A DNA stretch of 64,000 nucleotides from Elysia chlorotica (lineage: Eukaryota; Mollusca; Gastropoda; Plakobranchidae), in NCBI GenBank assembly GCA_003991915.1, contig RQTK01000288.1, positions 1 to 64,000 on the forward strand, written 5' to 3'. Of this stretch, positions 34,082 to 46,650 are shown piece by piece. Positions within the stretch are counted from its first letter, which is position 1. Every line of letters begins with the position of its first letter. The notes beneath the pieces were generated by a model that saw only the letters and a list, made by a program, of their open reading frames with translations, had not been told where the DNA came from and searched no databases. Position numbers and translations under genes: made by a program.

Positions 34082-35039
34082 CCTCTTTATCCCCCACCTG
34101 AAATATCTGGAAAAAAAATTTAAATTGGTGGTAGGAACATAAATAATCTGAGGTATGCTGACGACACTGTGCTACTTACAGAAAGCATCAAGGACCTGCA
34201 GTCATTAGCAAACGCTGTAAAAACAAATAGTGGCCAAGTTGGATTAGACATGAATCTACAGAAGACAAAAGTCATGGTTATGTCCAAAAAACAAGATAAA
34301 AGTGCATCGTAAAAATAAACAACCAAACCCTAGAGGAGGTGTCTTCATACAAATACCTTGGACAACGCATTAATTCAGATGCTAAAAATAAAGAAGAAAT
34401 ATATACTAGAATAGCCATTGCAAAAACAAGGTTTGGCCAACTGAGGCAAATATTAACATCACAACAAACCCAATTATCCACTAGACTTAGAGTACTGAAA
34501 TGCTATGTGCACTCTGCTCTGTTATACGGGTCCGAGACATGGACTCTTTCTAAAGAAATCGAAAAGAAAATCAACTCCTTTGAGATGTGGACCTTTCGCC
34601 GTCTAGGAAAAATTAGCTGGACAGAAAAGAAAACCAACAAAGACGTGTGTACCACTCTGGGCATCCAGCCGTCTTTATTAAAGACAATAAAAACAAGAAA
34701 ACTGAAGTATTTTGGACATGTGAGGCGGCACCAGACAATACAGAAGGTAATACTGGAGGGAATGGTGGATGGCAAACGAGCAAGAGGCAGGCCAGCAAGA
34801 GCATGGATAGATGACATTAAGGAATGGACCTGTCTTTCAGCAAAAGAATGCAGCGAAAACGCAAGAGACAGGAGTGCATGGAGGACCATTTCAAGTCAAC
34901 CTCACCCGAGATGACACCGGAAGAAGAAGAAGTAAAGACAGTACTAAGAGCTACAAAAAAATATCTATATTGCCTTTAAGAGTTTTTGCTGTCTCAGTGA
35001 AAAACCTCTTTATCCCCCACCTGAAATATCTGGAAAAAA
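34082..35039. repeat. 35-bp direct repeat flanking a LINE fragment
   Basis: CCTCTTTATCCCCCACCTGA plus AATATCTGGAAAAAA occurs at 34082-34116 and identically at 35005-35039. The second copy lies within the coding sequence of an older LINE (reading LFIPHLKYLEKI). It may be a long target-site duplication from insertion of the LINE fragment between them. However, about 70 bp of apparent older-LINE sequence separates the fragment's tail from the second copy, so this is not settled. Confidence 0.75.
34117..34935 (+). mobile_element. 5'-truncated non-LTR retrotransposon, C-terminal reverse-transcriptase part
   Basis: Starts inside RT: NNLRYADDTVLLTESIKDLQ holds the YADD catalytic box. A frame change follows near 34310, then (34339-34914) SSYKYLGQRINSDAKNK, LLYGSETWTLSKEIEKKINS, FEMWTFRRLGKISWTEK, YFGHVRRHQ and KRARGRPARAWIDDIKEW. 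This C-terminal pattern is common in endonuclease-RT LINEs. The tail has GAAGAAGAAGAAGTAA, like LINEs with short-repeat 3' ends. Not intact; clade not assigned. The opposite-strand frame here is a shadow. Confidence 0.85.
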
Positions 35040-36015
35040 TTGCCACAAAAAAACACTCTATCTAATTACATGTAAAACCTTATCAGGGACAGAGAGGGGA
35101 GCATATTTAAAGAGTCTCTCCTCTACCTCTATCGCTCTCTGATACAGTCTAAACTCGATTACGGCAGCGCAGTGTGTGGCTCTGCCAGACCATCTTATAA
35201 TTATGCTAGACATACACCACCAAGGATTGCGTTCCAGCCTCGAGGCGTTTCGTAACACCCCAGTAGAAAGCCCATTTGCGTAGCTGCAGACGAACCATCA
35301 CTGTCAGAAAGAAGAGACAAGCTTTTGTTATAATATGTCATTAATCTATAATCTCCTCCTGCCATTGAAAATCGTGATTTTCAACCTGTTTTCCATCCAA
35401 ACTATGTGGCAAACTCTAATCTTCACCGAGATCGATTTCCCCTTTCGGAATCCGTGTTCAGCAGCCCCTAGTTGAAATCGACTTAGATACTAATTCTTTT
35501 GAAGAAGAACCATTTTCGAAAATCCCTCCCTGGGCGCTGGATAGACCATTCTTGACCTGACAACTCTTAGAAGGACAAAATCCCTCCACAATTATGTATA
35601 ATGAAAAGTTTGAACAAATCACAGAAAATCATTCAGACCATCATCTACTTTTCACTGATGGGCCTAAAGATGAGACCTGTGTCGGAGCTGCCTGCCACTA
35701 ATCCTCAGCACTTAAATGCTGCGGGGTGAGCGCGAAGGCGCAAGGGAGTTGCCCCCATGCATGGCACTCCACACTGTCTCTACCTCAAGAGGAAAAAAAA
35801 TCCTCTTTGATTCGCTTTTCATGATGAAAGCGGTCGGAGAGGCAAGTATGAAAAATCCACAAATTCATCACATAATTAAGAAAAATCCACGTTTTGGTTG
35901 GCTGTCCAGTATTTCACCGGGAAAGAAATCTGCACACTGGCTTCCAAACCACTAGAGAGAATATCTGCTGATGTTTGTCCTCAGCGCATACTAAAGTTTC
36001 TAAAAGACATTGATC
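34965..36015 (+). mobile_element. Decayed I/Nimb-type LINE: RT end, RNase H, 3' tail
   Basis: Translated pieces in several frames: RVFAVSVKNLFIPHLKYLEK, LYRSLIQSKLDYGSAVCGSA, DIHHQGLRSSLEAFRNTPVE, and HLLFTDGPKDETCVGAACH, the last an RNase H start (FTDGSK..GAA type). Order and motifs match Jockey/I-group LINEs with RNase H, a group common in snails. Frames are broken several times, so the copy is old. The last 90 bp match 25310-25400. Confidence 0.75.
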
Positions 36016-36139
36016 TATATTATCAAATTTGTCCATGATAATCATACACGTGGACCTTTTAAACTGCTGTATACATTCTTTTATTTGAACAGACTTTTTA
36101 TACACAGTTTTTATGCTTTTTTTTAATAATTAAAGGAGA

Positions 36140-36430
<291 letters not shown>

Positions 36431-37355
36431 CCACAACAACAAGAAGAAAAAGAAGAAAAAGAAATAGCAGAAGAGAAAGAAGAAGGAGACACCAAGGGGT
36501 AAGGGCATAATAAGAATAAGCCTTCTATAATATAACAGCACTATTGATTCCATAAACCCACTCTTCCTTTGCATGATCTATAAGTATAAAGCTAATAATA
36601 AATTAAGAGCATGTAACAAATAAGTTTGATTACGTGTAACTAAGCCAGCTGTGAAACGCTGAATTGTAAACACTGTGTTTGTGTTGTAACATTGACGAAC
36701 AAACAAGGCGGGGGTGTGGGGATAAAGGAGGGATGGGAGTGGAAGCCGCTAATCATTCATAAATCATAATGCTAAGTTCGCACGTATTTGACTAGCAGGG
36801 GGAAACTGGTCCGTAGCAAAGTCATCTCATACATGTATTACAAAAATGTTGAATTCAGCTTCGCAGTGCGCATGCGTGGAATTTGCCTCTTATGAATGCA
36901 GCACGTCACTGTCTGTGGTTCACTGCTAAACTCTCACAAACAACTTAGCGATTCTTACTTCTTAGTCCAGACTTAGGTCTGTACTACGCCCATTCTATTC
37001 TCAGAAGGCAGACTATAGTTGTTATGTTTTATTTTTGTTTTACACTGGGACGAGTTAAGCCCACGATGGTAGACTTTGGACTAAAAAAGAGGCCGGCTTA
37101 GCGAGCCAGTGCTGCTTGAGTACATTGAAGTGAAAAGTGACTGAACTGAACTGTTGCCTAATCTGACTTGCCTCCAATAATGACTGTTTGTTTACAACAC
37201 CGAGGCAGTCTGAACGCGTCTTTCAGAGAATGAATGAAATAACGGTACTAAAAGTAATGTGCATCTTAATGAATTATGTTCATAATATTTATTATCGTGT
37301 GCTTTAGACCTAGATTCTTATCAGCGATCTAGAAAATATCTAGATCTAAATCTAG
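36431..37355 (+). other. SH2B upstream region / presumed promoter and 5'UTR
   Basis: No gene recognised. TAG at 37353-37355 is directly in frame before the ATG, so the first exon does not extend the protein upstream by read-through. Short AGATCT runs occur at 37325-37355. No TATA box identified. Confidence 0.4.
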
Positions 37356-40300
37356 ATGGCAGGAGTTGGTAGTGACGGTGAAGGCGAAAGCATGACTGTT
37401 GATTTCTGTGAAAAACAAGCTTCGAATTCGGCTCAGGATTTTGTGCATAATTTTCTTGCCTTTGATAGAAATAATCCCGCAGTCGGAAGAACTCGGGATC
37501 CATATGAGTATGCCAAAAAGTTCACTGAGTTTTTTCTTCGATCGTTCGACTATGAACTTAGACGATCATCTGCTCACAATGTCAACAACCATCATACGGA
37601 AGTGAATTCAGTTGCCGAGGCACACGGTGCTGCGAGTCCAGCAGAAGCGGTTCCAACACGATCTTCAGAAATTGTGCCTTTAAATGGGAGTGACCACACT
37701 CACCATGCACATGCAGGTGACTATGAAAGAGAGCATAGCCCTGAAAGAAGTGCGAGCCCATCGCGCAAACCAAACAAGGGTATTTTGAGACGATTTTCAT
37801 TCAAAAGTATTCGCAGATCAAAACTATTTAAACAGGGTACAAATGTAGAGGATGGAACAGAACCACCTTCACCGCAATCTAGATCAAAACACAAATCCAA
37901 AAAAGAAAGTAAGCATAGGACTACTAGTGTTCACCAAGACGTCCACAAGGAAGGCATTGTCAACGTCCTGACAGGGGAAGATGCAAGAGGAAGGTCACGC
38001 TGGGAAAAAACAAGACTGGTGCTGCTGAAAACTCAAAGCGGTTTCCAGATGGAGTTTTTCTCGCCACCAAAGGTGAGCCTTTTTATCCCATCTATGTATT
38101 AGTCATGATACATCAACTAGGTTTTCATGGGATTTTAAACTTCATTTAAAAAACTTGTAGGCGAACTGTCTGATGAATAAATTTGTCTTTTCATCAGACT
38201 CTGTTTAAAAGTCTAGGTGTATTCAAAACATTGATGGCAGACTTGTTTCACTAATTTTGTCGAGAATGGTTTACAAGTCCAGGGTGAGTGAGTGAGTGAG
38301 TTTGTTTTACGGCACGTCAGCACTGTAACGGCTAACTTAAAAAAAAAAAAATTGATATCAGTTCTAAGCTGTTACCACTAATTGAAATTTAGTAGACATA
38401 CAGCGTTCATGTCTCTTTGTCATTTTAAAATTTCTACTGTCCAAAAGAAATAACATCTCATTTAAAACTGTAATGATATTTTGATTGAATTTTGTATTTC
38501 AGTGCGAAGAAATTCTTTTCTAAAATCTAGGCCAGTCTATTAGAAATGGATAGATTCTGTTTAGGACTGGAGTAGTAAAAAATATACTATATATATTGAA
38601 TTCAATATGTTTAAATACCACAATCAGGCGAATAACACTGATGAAAAAGAAACTCTGAATTTGTCTCATAAATAGCTATACTTTTAATTTCACACATATT
38701 CATGAGGAAAATCTTTTAGATACAATACATGTGATTGTTATTGTAAATGAATTAGTGAGTGCAGTGCTCCAGAGTGGACAGGTGGCCATGGATGGTGCTG
38801 TTTAAAACAATCATTGTCTTGCAGTTCTAATAAAAATGAAGTTTATCATTTTATTGAAGTTTATAACTTTGTAAATAAGATGTACTTGTTAATAATCAAA
38901 AGAAAGTTTGAATTGGTTTTGAAAACTGAAACTTAAGTTTACCTTTTTAACGAACTTTTTTCCCTCATTGAATTAGCGCAGACAAATGTTATTGTTTCCA
39001 CTGATATTCAAAGCGAGTATTGCAGCTCCCTCTATTAAAGACTAGTCTTGTAGGGGTTTTGTTATTATTATGTACATTTTTTACCATTGATTTAATAAAT
39101 CTGTCTAGACACCTTCTCATCTAAATAGGCTCCAGTGCACCTTTTGTGATTTTGAAATTAATATTCATTATTTATATTTAGATATTAATACAATTGTATT
39201 ACCATGTTATTATTTTTTTAATTTCCATGATAATTTATCACCTGTAAAGCTTACATGGTGTAGCACCCTTAACATATCGAGCAGTTAGTTAATACCTATT
39301 CCTGAAACTTGACTGTCACTGTGTCGGTTGAATTGTTACATTGTATGTGTGGACATAGGTTGTAACAGGAGGGATGGTTTATAATTGGTGTTAATGTATG
39401 AGCGGTTCAAGAGGATAAAAAGAGGGGGAGGGAGAGAAATGTTGCTTTGAGGTGTGAGTACATTTAAAAAGATGTACGTGAAATAGGAATGTTATGTACC
39501 ATACATATGATATAAAATGAATTTTTTATCTGCATGTATAATGATATTCATACACATAGCAAGTTTCCTAGTTCAATGAATGTTTTTTTTTGTCATTATA
39601 ATCTAGACCACATTAGTAATTTATTTCTTTATAAAAGTTGAAGATATCTTTTGAGTAAAAATCACTTGTTTACTGTTGTTTTTTTTTAAAGAGATAGAAA
39701 TGCCAAAGTTTTTTTTACTCTTTGAATCTAATTTATTAGAAATTTTAAATTCAAATATTCAATTGAGTGTAATCAAAACATAATTATATGCAAAAAATTA
39801 ATGTTTCCAAAGAAATTTGACTTTAATCAATCTGTTTTTATGTCATAGCAAGTGTTTATTTTTCTTGTCTTTTGTCTTTTTTTTCTGCATCATGAATCAG
39901 TACAAGCAGTGTGGTTTATAATGTTTTTTTTTTCTGTTCCCCACAGTCCTTAAAGCCTCGAACAGGCCTCTTCTGTTTCCTCATCACGGAAGTTCGGGAG
40001 ACGACCGCTTTAGAGATGCCAGATAAGGAAAACACTTTTGTTATCAAGGTATATATACCAAAGTCTCACTCTCACTGTTGAGACCAAGAGCAGTGGTGAC
40101 TTTTTCAGTAAATTTAAGGATGCTCAGTAATTATTAAAAAGAAAAGTTGGCTAGTCAGGGTTTAGTAAAGTTCTATTCGGGGCATATTTTGTGATTCATA
40201 AGATATGAGGACGACATTTTACATGGAAACATTCAGTACAGATAAAAATATTGATCCATTTGGCATCACTGTGAGTGTAACTAGAAAATAAAAATGTCAC

Positions 40301-43300
40301 TTCTAAAAAGTAGTCAGAGTGTGACCCCCACACACAGTGAAGAGTATTTTTTCCTCGATCATTTGACTGGGTGACTAAAGATTTGAAATGAAAAGATCAG
40401 ACAGCTTTTGTCTGAGATCACTATTTTTTAGTGTGTATGAAACTCACCCAGTTAACGGCAACTCCAAAAATTTTAATATTGGACATACAGTGGAATTTGC
40501 TTAACTCTTTAAACAAGAACGACCACAGTGCGGCTGGTAAAATAAAATAAAAAATGACGGAAAACGGAAAAAATACCCTCTTTTCACTGACAGATCTATC
40601 TAAAAACTACTTCAAAACATGGAATGGGCATGAGGGCTTAAAGAGTTAAAGGGTAAACGTCTTAGGGACAACCTTAACGTTTATTTTATCCCAAGATTAT
40701 ATGTTAGAGTGATTGTATAGTAAAAGAAGGGTTATAAATGTCATGGAAATAGTTAATCCACAGTTTGTAAATTTTAAACAGGGTTTTATATCTAACAGCT
40801 TCCACTGTTGATGTCTAAATGCTGTCAAATTTTGTGTAATTATTTAGTGTGTTCACTCAGTTAATTTATATTTCAATTATTCAGTTAATAATAATACTAC
40901 TAATAATTTGTTCCTTTATATATAGTGCATTACATAAAATAAGCCCAAAGCACTTAAAAATATGTATGGCAAAAGTTGGGACAATTTCAACACTCGCACA
41001 CATCCCCTTATAGCCACATTTGATTTTTATGTACACTAAGACATTGAATCATGCTCAGAAAACAAATTATAGTTGACGTAGAGTATAAATATTCATTACA
41101 CCAATACCAATATACACACAACTTTTAGCTTAATTTTACTGTTGCTGCATAACATTTAGAAAAAAAAATGCCTTTTTTGAAAGCCACAATCTTTTTCGTT
41201 GTGAACATTACACAGGGGTTGTAAGTACAACATCGCAGTACCTTACAACTCATAGTAAGCCTTCTTACTCATTTAGCGATTCGGATGCTTTTTAGAAAAA
41301 TTGACTTATCTGTGATTCTAGAAATGATAGAGTTATATATTTTTCATACTCAAGTGTATTTGATTCTTCTCAGCACACTATAAATAACTCACAAAGTCCA
41401 GATTCTGACATGCGCCTGATTCACCATGCTTGCCTCAATATGTGTACACATGTATCTCTAACAACCACTGCCCTTGCCTCTGCCCCTGTGACCGCCTGCT
41501 GCTGTGTCGGCCGACCAGGGTGAAGGCACCATCGAGTACGTGGTGGAGGCGTCAGATGCCGAGGGTCTGCGTAGCTGGCTCAAGGAGATCCGGAGCTGCC
41601 TCCAGCAGAACCACTTCCCCGCCACGGCCGAGGGAATCGCATCCATGTACGACAAGTTTGAACTAGATCCTTGCATGAATAGACTAGAATTGTGTTAAAG
41701 GCATTTAAAAAAATTGCTGTGAGAAAAGATTAAATACCTTTACTGTGGAATAGAATATTCAATGTGTGTAAATACAGTATGACAATTAAGTTTGATGAAA
41801 GTTGTACTATGTCATCTAGCAGCATCAAAGGAATGCTTTGTTTTAAAACAATTTTGAGGTTCACTTAAAGGACATACTACTTAAGGCAAAGATAGCATGA
41901 GCAGGGGACGTCATTTGACTTAGACTGAGTTTGGAATACAGCGGCCATGTTTTATCATTACCAACAAGTAATAACTGTAAGCAGATTACCTCAGTCAAAG
42001 ACACTCATTGGTTTGCTATTTTCTTTCTATCCCATTGTAACTTGCAGGAGGCCCAGACTGCCCACAGCTCCGTCGGGCTCCATAGAGAGGAAAGGTGAGC
42101 AGTAACTGACTGAGCCAGGCTCACTCCTACACATCCAGGGCTGTGAATCTTCCTCATATCCTCAATTAAATTCCTCCCTTTTGGTCCAGTTCCCTCGTTT
42201 TTATAATCTTTTTCAAAATATTTGGTTCTATTTTATGATAAATTAGATCTTCAATCATCTATGTAAAAGTTTCTTCTATCTCTGGAAGTAAGATTAAAGA
42301 TTGAAAAAGTTTATAAATCCATATTGCCTATTTTTATTATTAATACATGTATTTTAAAAGAAAACATTTTTAGCTGAAGCATTATTTCAGACCCCCCTTA
42401 AAAATATCAAAAATAAATTTCCCTCTTAAGTAGACATTGTTTTATGTTTGCACCTGTTTGAACGACCCAGCTATTAGACAGTCTATGATATTCCCACATT
42501 GACTCTGCAGTAACCAGCCATCTTTGAAGCCCCGTACTGTTTAGTCAGTCTTTGCACTAACCACACACGCATTGATCCCCCCCAGACCAAGCCCCCCTGA
42601 CGCCCCAGCACCGGAGCTCGTCGCAGGGCAGCCTGGGGTCGAGCACCCCGTCCATCCCGCCTCGGCCCTCCCCGCGCCCCTGGAGCATGATCCACGTGGA
42701 CAGCAACAACACTCCCCCCAGCGCCTCCAACATCAGCGCCGACATGCGCAACTCCCCGCGCACAGACACTGGTTTCGGTAGGTCACATGATCCTGGTGTG
42801 GGTGTAGGTTATTATGTTATAAATCATTATACAGTGATGCCAATTTTCTGTAAATTTACTACAGATTTTCAGTTTTAAAAAAATGAGTTGGCAGGCTGGA
42901 GTTCAGTGAAACTCTATGGTAAGGCGTGATGTTTTGAGATTCATTATGATATGCCCCTTTCACTTAAAAAAGATTCAGTTAAAAAAAAGAAAAGAATCCA
43001 GATGGGTCACTGCTCACATGTTCCTGATGCAGTTTATAAATCATTATAGAACTAGTAGTGGTACTGAACCATGTTTAGTCGTAATTTTTTAAAATCTCAT
43101 CTCTAGAGCTGCTTTTTTTTCTTCTTTTTTTTCTTTTTGATCCCTATTAATCTCTAACTGCTGAGTCTAAACACACTTGGAGTGTGTATGTCACATTGAT
43201 GTGATAAAAAAGGTCCCTGCTGATTTAACCGAGATTTAAAAAAAAATTATAAATGATTAATCTCAGATGACTCTCATCCTCTCATCTACTTGTTTCGTTT

Positions 43301-45798
43301 TTATTTATTTATTTATTATTTTTACAAAGCAGATTTTTATTTAGGTAATCAAAACCGTTTTTTCTGATAGCAGCAAAGTAAAATGGTAGCATTACTGATA
43401 CCAATAATCAGGGGTGTCAAGGATTTCACGATATATATTATGCTTTTCGATAATTTAGAGTTCAGTTCTTTGCTTGAAAACCATCTGTTGACAAGAAGTG
43501 GTCAATTAGTAAGATCTAGTTTTATTCATTGATCAATTATACTTGCCTTTACTCTCTTTAACTTCTATTTTGTGCTTCCAGTTGCTTTGAATTAGGGCAT
43601 TATTCATAGCTAGTTGATACATATAATCAAAATGCTTTATGCACCTGACTCGACTTTGCAAGGTGACATGAAAAAGGTTCTATAAACACTTTTGTGGTTT
43701 TGAGAAAAACGCAATTAAAATTTTGAACTATTTAAACTGATAATCAGGTCTTTAATCATAATGTTTCTTTCATTTTATAACCAGGCTGCCAACCTCTGCA
43801 GGTTTTATTTTGATGGTTCTTCTGTTCAGGTAGAAGCTTTTCATGCTGTTATCTCTACTTGTACCAAAATTGCAGCTAAAACCTTTTTAATGCCCCCCCC
43901 CCCTTACTCATGACTATGTCCCAGCAGGTGAGCCGGACGGCGCCCAGGGTCACCATGACGACGGGATGAGCGGGGTGGAGGCGCTGCTCAGCGAGTACCC
44001 CTGGTTCCACGGCACCCTATCCCGCGCCGAGGCCGCGCAGCTCGTCTTACAGCAGGGGCCCTCGGGCCACGGCGTCTTCCTGGTGCGGAAGAGTGAGACG
44101 AGGGCCGGAGAGTATGTGCTGACTTTCAACTTCCAGGGCCGAGCCAAGGTAAGTTCCCCATGCTGGCAGTTTTAGTTAAGTTTTAACCTCTTTGATTCCT
44201 TTTGGAATATAGGGCTGCAGCAACTCCCCTCCACCATAGTTCAACCCCCAGCGCCTTGATTTTCCACTGTACTTGCCTGCCTTCAGTAAACTGTTATCTC
44301 TATATTTCAGTGCTGCAATTTTCTGTACATTTACAGATTCTCAGTAAAAAGATGGCAAGTAAAGGTCTGTCAATGGTCTATGTATTGTGATTCAATATGG
44401 GCTGAGGGAAAAAAAAAATCTAGTATCACTGATAACCTCCAAGATTAGTAGCTAGACCATGTGGCAGATGGGTTCAGAAACAAACGTCTGACAATTTTCA
44501 CATTTGGTCTCACTGAGACAGTGCTGGGGTACCAGGACTCCTGACATTGGCCAAACCAGCAGAAGAAAAGATCTGACAGTTAAATTGTTTGTTAGAACGT
44601 GGAATCTCCCAATCGGGAGACCAATGTTCTGCCACCTGCACCAGCTGGCTCCATCCAGAGAAGTTGGTAAGAAAGAAATCATTAGGAAAAAAATTAGAAT
44701 AGAAATCTAGGATTAGTAAAGGGAAAGAAGCACCCAAGTTTTGCGATCAGGAAAGGTAAATGTAAATAGACACAAGTTGTGTTTATAACACAGTAGATGA
44801 CGCACAAGATAAGGTTGGTTGATTGGTTGGGTTGGTTTATTGTCCAACAGCAGCACTATATAGGCTATATTATGGACGGATCCCAAGACTGACGTCTGAC
44901 AATTTTATGTGCTGCCACACACGAGACAGGACGGGGATACCATGACTCCTGTCTCAGCCGGTCACATTATACTGACACCGACCCAACCAGTAGCGCACAA
45001 GATAAAAAGCTGAGAACGCTTATTCCCAGAAGCTAGTATAGACTATTTCTCAGTGATGGTTGTAAGTGGGAGTTCAGTAAAGGTCCGTCAAAGGATTGTT
45101 TTGTGATACAATATGCTTTGCTCACTGTATACGAGAAGTTCAGTAAGAGAATGACCCACCAATGAGATCGTCATGTTATGGAGGAAACAAACAATTTACA
45201 AACCGTACAGGATCATAATAAAAATGTAAAGAAATCTCTCCAAATTTGTTCAGAATATTACAAGTTATTAGAGGAGGACGGGAGGGCTAACTCTGAACTG
45301 CAAAACCATACTCACATGTTTCTTTTCTTTTCTTTTCCCCTCCACCCCCCTCCTCCCTCCCTTCAGCACTTGAGAATGACCATCAACAGCGAGGCGCGGT
45401 GCAGGGTGCAGCACCTGTGGTTCGAGACCATCTTCGACATGCTGGAACATTTCCGCACGCACCCCATCCCCCTCGAGTCTGGCGGCAGCTCGGACGTGAC
45501 CCTGCAGAATTTCATCGTGTCGCTGGAACGGCCCCAGGTCAGCGCGCACGCGCCGCCTCACGGATCCCCGAGGGTTCGGGCAGGGGTTGCGGGGCCAGGT
45601 CCGGGTCACCATGGCAACGGGCGCAACGCTCTGGCGGCCGTGCACAACGACGGAGTGCGGGATGTCGTGGTGGTCAGCGGGTCGGTCAGGGCTCGGACGT
45701 CGTCCATAGAGAACGTTGTCCGAGAGCAGACCCAGGCACAGCAGCAGCAGCAGCAGCAGCACAGCCGCGCCATCGACAGCCACTACTCGTTTGTCTGA
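37356..45798 (+). CDS. SH2B: SH2B-family signalling adaptor (SH2B/APS/Lnk)
   Basis: Adaptor for receptor tyrosine kinases such as the insulin receptor and JAKs. Exons: 37356-38072, 39947-40048, 41519-41646, 42048-42094, 42586-42777, 43928-44148, 45367-45798; phases agree, 612 residues. N-terminus [20 protein letters not shown] and [15 protein letters not shown] is the phenylalanine-zipper dimerisation domain. A basic linker ([14 protein letters not shown]) precedes a PH domain at about residues 200-315 ([54 protein letters not shown]). A Pro/Ser-rich linker follows, then SH2 at about 410-510 ([58 protein letters not shown]). FLVRKS holds the phosphotyrosine-binding Arg. The tail has Q7 and ends [10 protein letters not shown], resembling the Cbl-binding motif RA[VI]xNQY[ST] of APS. 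The stop lies in the first unit of a 30-bp repeat. Confidence 0.95.
40501..40649. mobile_element. Short piggyBac-like MITE, 149 bp with TTAA at both ends
   Basis: TTAACTCTTTAAAC at 40501 and GGGCTTAAAGAGTTAA ending at 40649 are inverted repeats (reverse complement TTAACTCTTTAAGCCC). TTAA at both ends is the piggyBac target duplication. No coding capacity. It sits in an SH2B intron, and its TTAACTCTTT end matches the TTAA end of the piggyBac fragment at 16733. Confidence 0.75.
42832..42960 (+). repeat. Dispersed CAGTGATGCCAA repeat, one of many copies
   Basis: Core CAGTGATGCCAATTTTCTGT followed by AAATTTAC and AGATTTTCAGT. Related cores lie at about 44310, 49711, 50515, 51585, 52395 and 52680, and a weaker one near 40100. 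Several are followed by TTCAGTAAA and TTGTGATTCA-type blocks. Family unknown; probably a short mobile element or its ends. Confidence 0.6.
44455..44670 (-). mobile_element. tRNA-derived SINE copy in SH2B intron
   Basis: Body motifs AACGTCTGACAATTTTC, GTACCAGGACTCCTGAC and GGCCAAACCAG; the head in reverse complement reads GGATGGAGCCAGCTGGTGCA and GAACATTGGTCTCCC, like the head at 27180. Diverged. Confidence 0.55.
44815..45010 (-). mobile_element. tRNA-derived SINE body in SH2B intron
   Basis: GGTTGGTTTATTGTCCAACA, GGCTATATTATGGACGGATC, GACGTCTGACAATTTTATG, ATGACTCCTGTCTCAGCCGG and ACTGACACCGACCCAACCAG define the family body best. The tRNA-like head is absent. A short piece of the same family end (GTTTGTTTTACGGCACGTCA) occurs at about 38300. 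Confidence 0.65.
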
Positions 45799-46110
45799 TA
45801 GAACAACAGCCACTACTCGTTTGTCTGATAGAACAACAGCCACTACTCGTTTGTCTGATAGAACAACAGCCACCACTCGTTTGTCTGATAGAACAACAGC
45901 CACTACTCGTTTGTCTGATAGAACAACAGCCACTACTCGTTTGTCTGATAGAACAACAGCCACTACTCGTTTGTCTGATAGAACAACAGCCACTACTCGT
46001 TTGTCTGATAGAACAACAGCCACTACTCGTTTGTCTGATAGAACAACAGCCACTACTCGTTTGTCTGATAGAACAACAGCCACTACTCGTTTGTCTGATA
46101 GAACAACAGC
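45781..46110 (+). repeat. 30-bp minisatellite containing the SH2B stop codon, 11 copies
   Basis: Eleven copies of a 30-bp unit, CACTACTCGTTTGTCTGATA plus GAACAACAGC, identical except for one CAC/TAC change near 45871. The first unit encodes the SH2B C-terminus HYSFV and stop (TGA 45796-45798), followed in frame by TAG. As 30 is divisible by 3, every later unit reads NNSHYSFV-stop-stop in the same frame. The long antisense and other-frame readings are artefacts. Confidence 0.97.
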
Positions 46111-46650
46111 CGCACCACTGGGAACCATAACACGATAGCACGGTTGGGCTACTGGCAACACTGATAGCACATTGGACCGTCGACAACCATTACTCTTTTG
46201 TCTGATAGCGGAGTTGGAGCATCAACACCACTACTTGTTTGGTCGATAGCGGAACTTCTTAGTCTGATAGTACGGTTGTGCCATCAGCAACCATTACTTG
46301 TTTGTGTGGTTGTCACAGTAACTGAGGCATCAGCAACCATTACTCGTTTGTGTGATTGTCACAGTAACTGAGGCATCAGCAACCATTACTCATTTTTGTG
46401 AGCGCTGAGCTATCAACAACCATTTCTCGTTTCTGTGGATTTCATGGTAACTGAGGCATCCGCAACCGTTACTCATTTTTGTGAGAGCGCTGGGCTATCT
46501 TTAACCATTACTTGTTTATGTGATCGCCACGGTAACCGAGTCATCAGCAACTATTTCTTGTTTGTGTGATCACCACGGTGGCGCTGTCGACAACCATTGC
46601 TGTTAAGTGTGATCACTGAGTTATCTCCAACCATTTGTCGTTTGTGTGAT
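46111..46650 (+). repeat. Degenerate older flank of the SH2B stop repeat
   Basis: Roughly eight to ten blocks built on CAACCATTACTCGTTTGTGT with variable spacers (about 45-60 bp), for example near 46185, 46290, 46337, 46380, 46465 and 46540. They resemble the 30-bp unit but are diverged and partly lengthened, as expected for an older generation of the same repeat in the presumed 3'UTR. Confidence 0.7.

Noticed and set aside
34503-34889. 128-codon minus-strand frame
   Set aside because: Antisense of the LINE reverse-transcriptase fragment.
45268-46186. Long frames on both strands over the SH2B stop repeat (up to 300 codons)
   Set aside because: Length comes only from a 30-bp unit without stops in those frames; the real product is the plus-strand SH2B exon.
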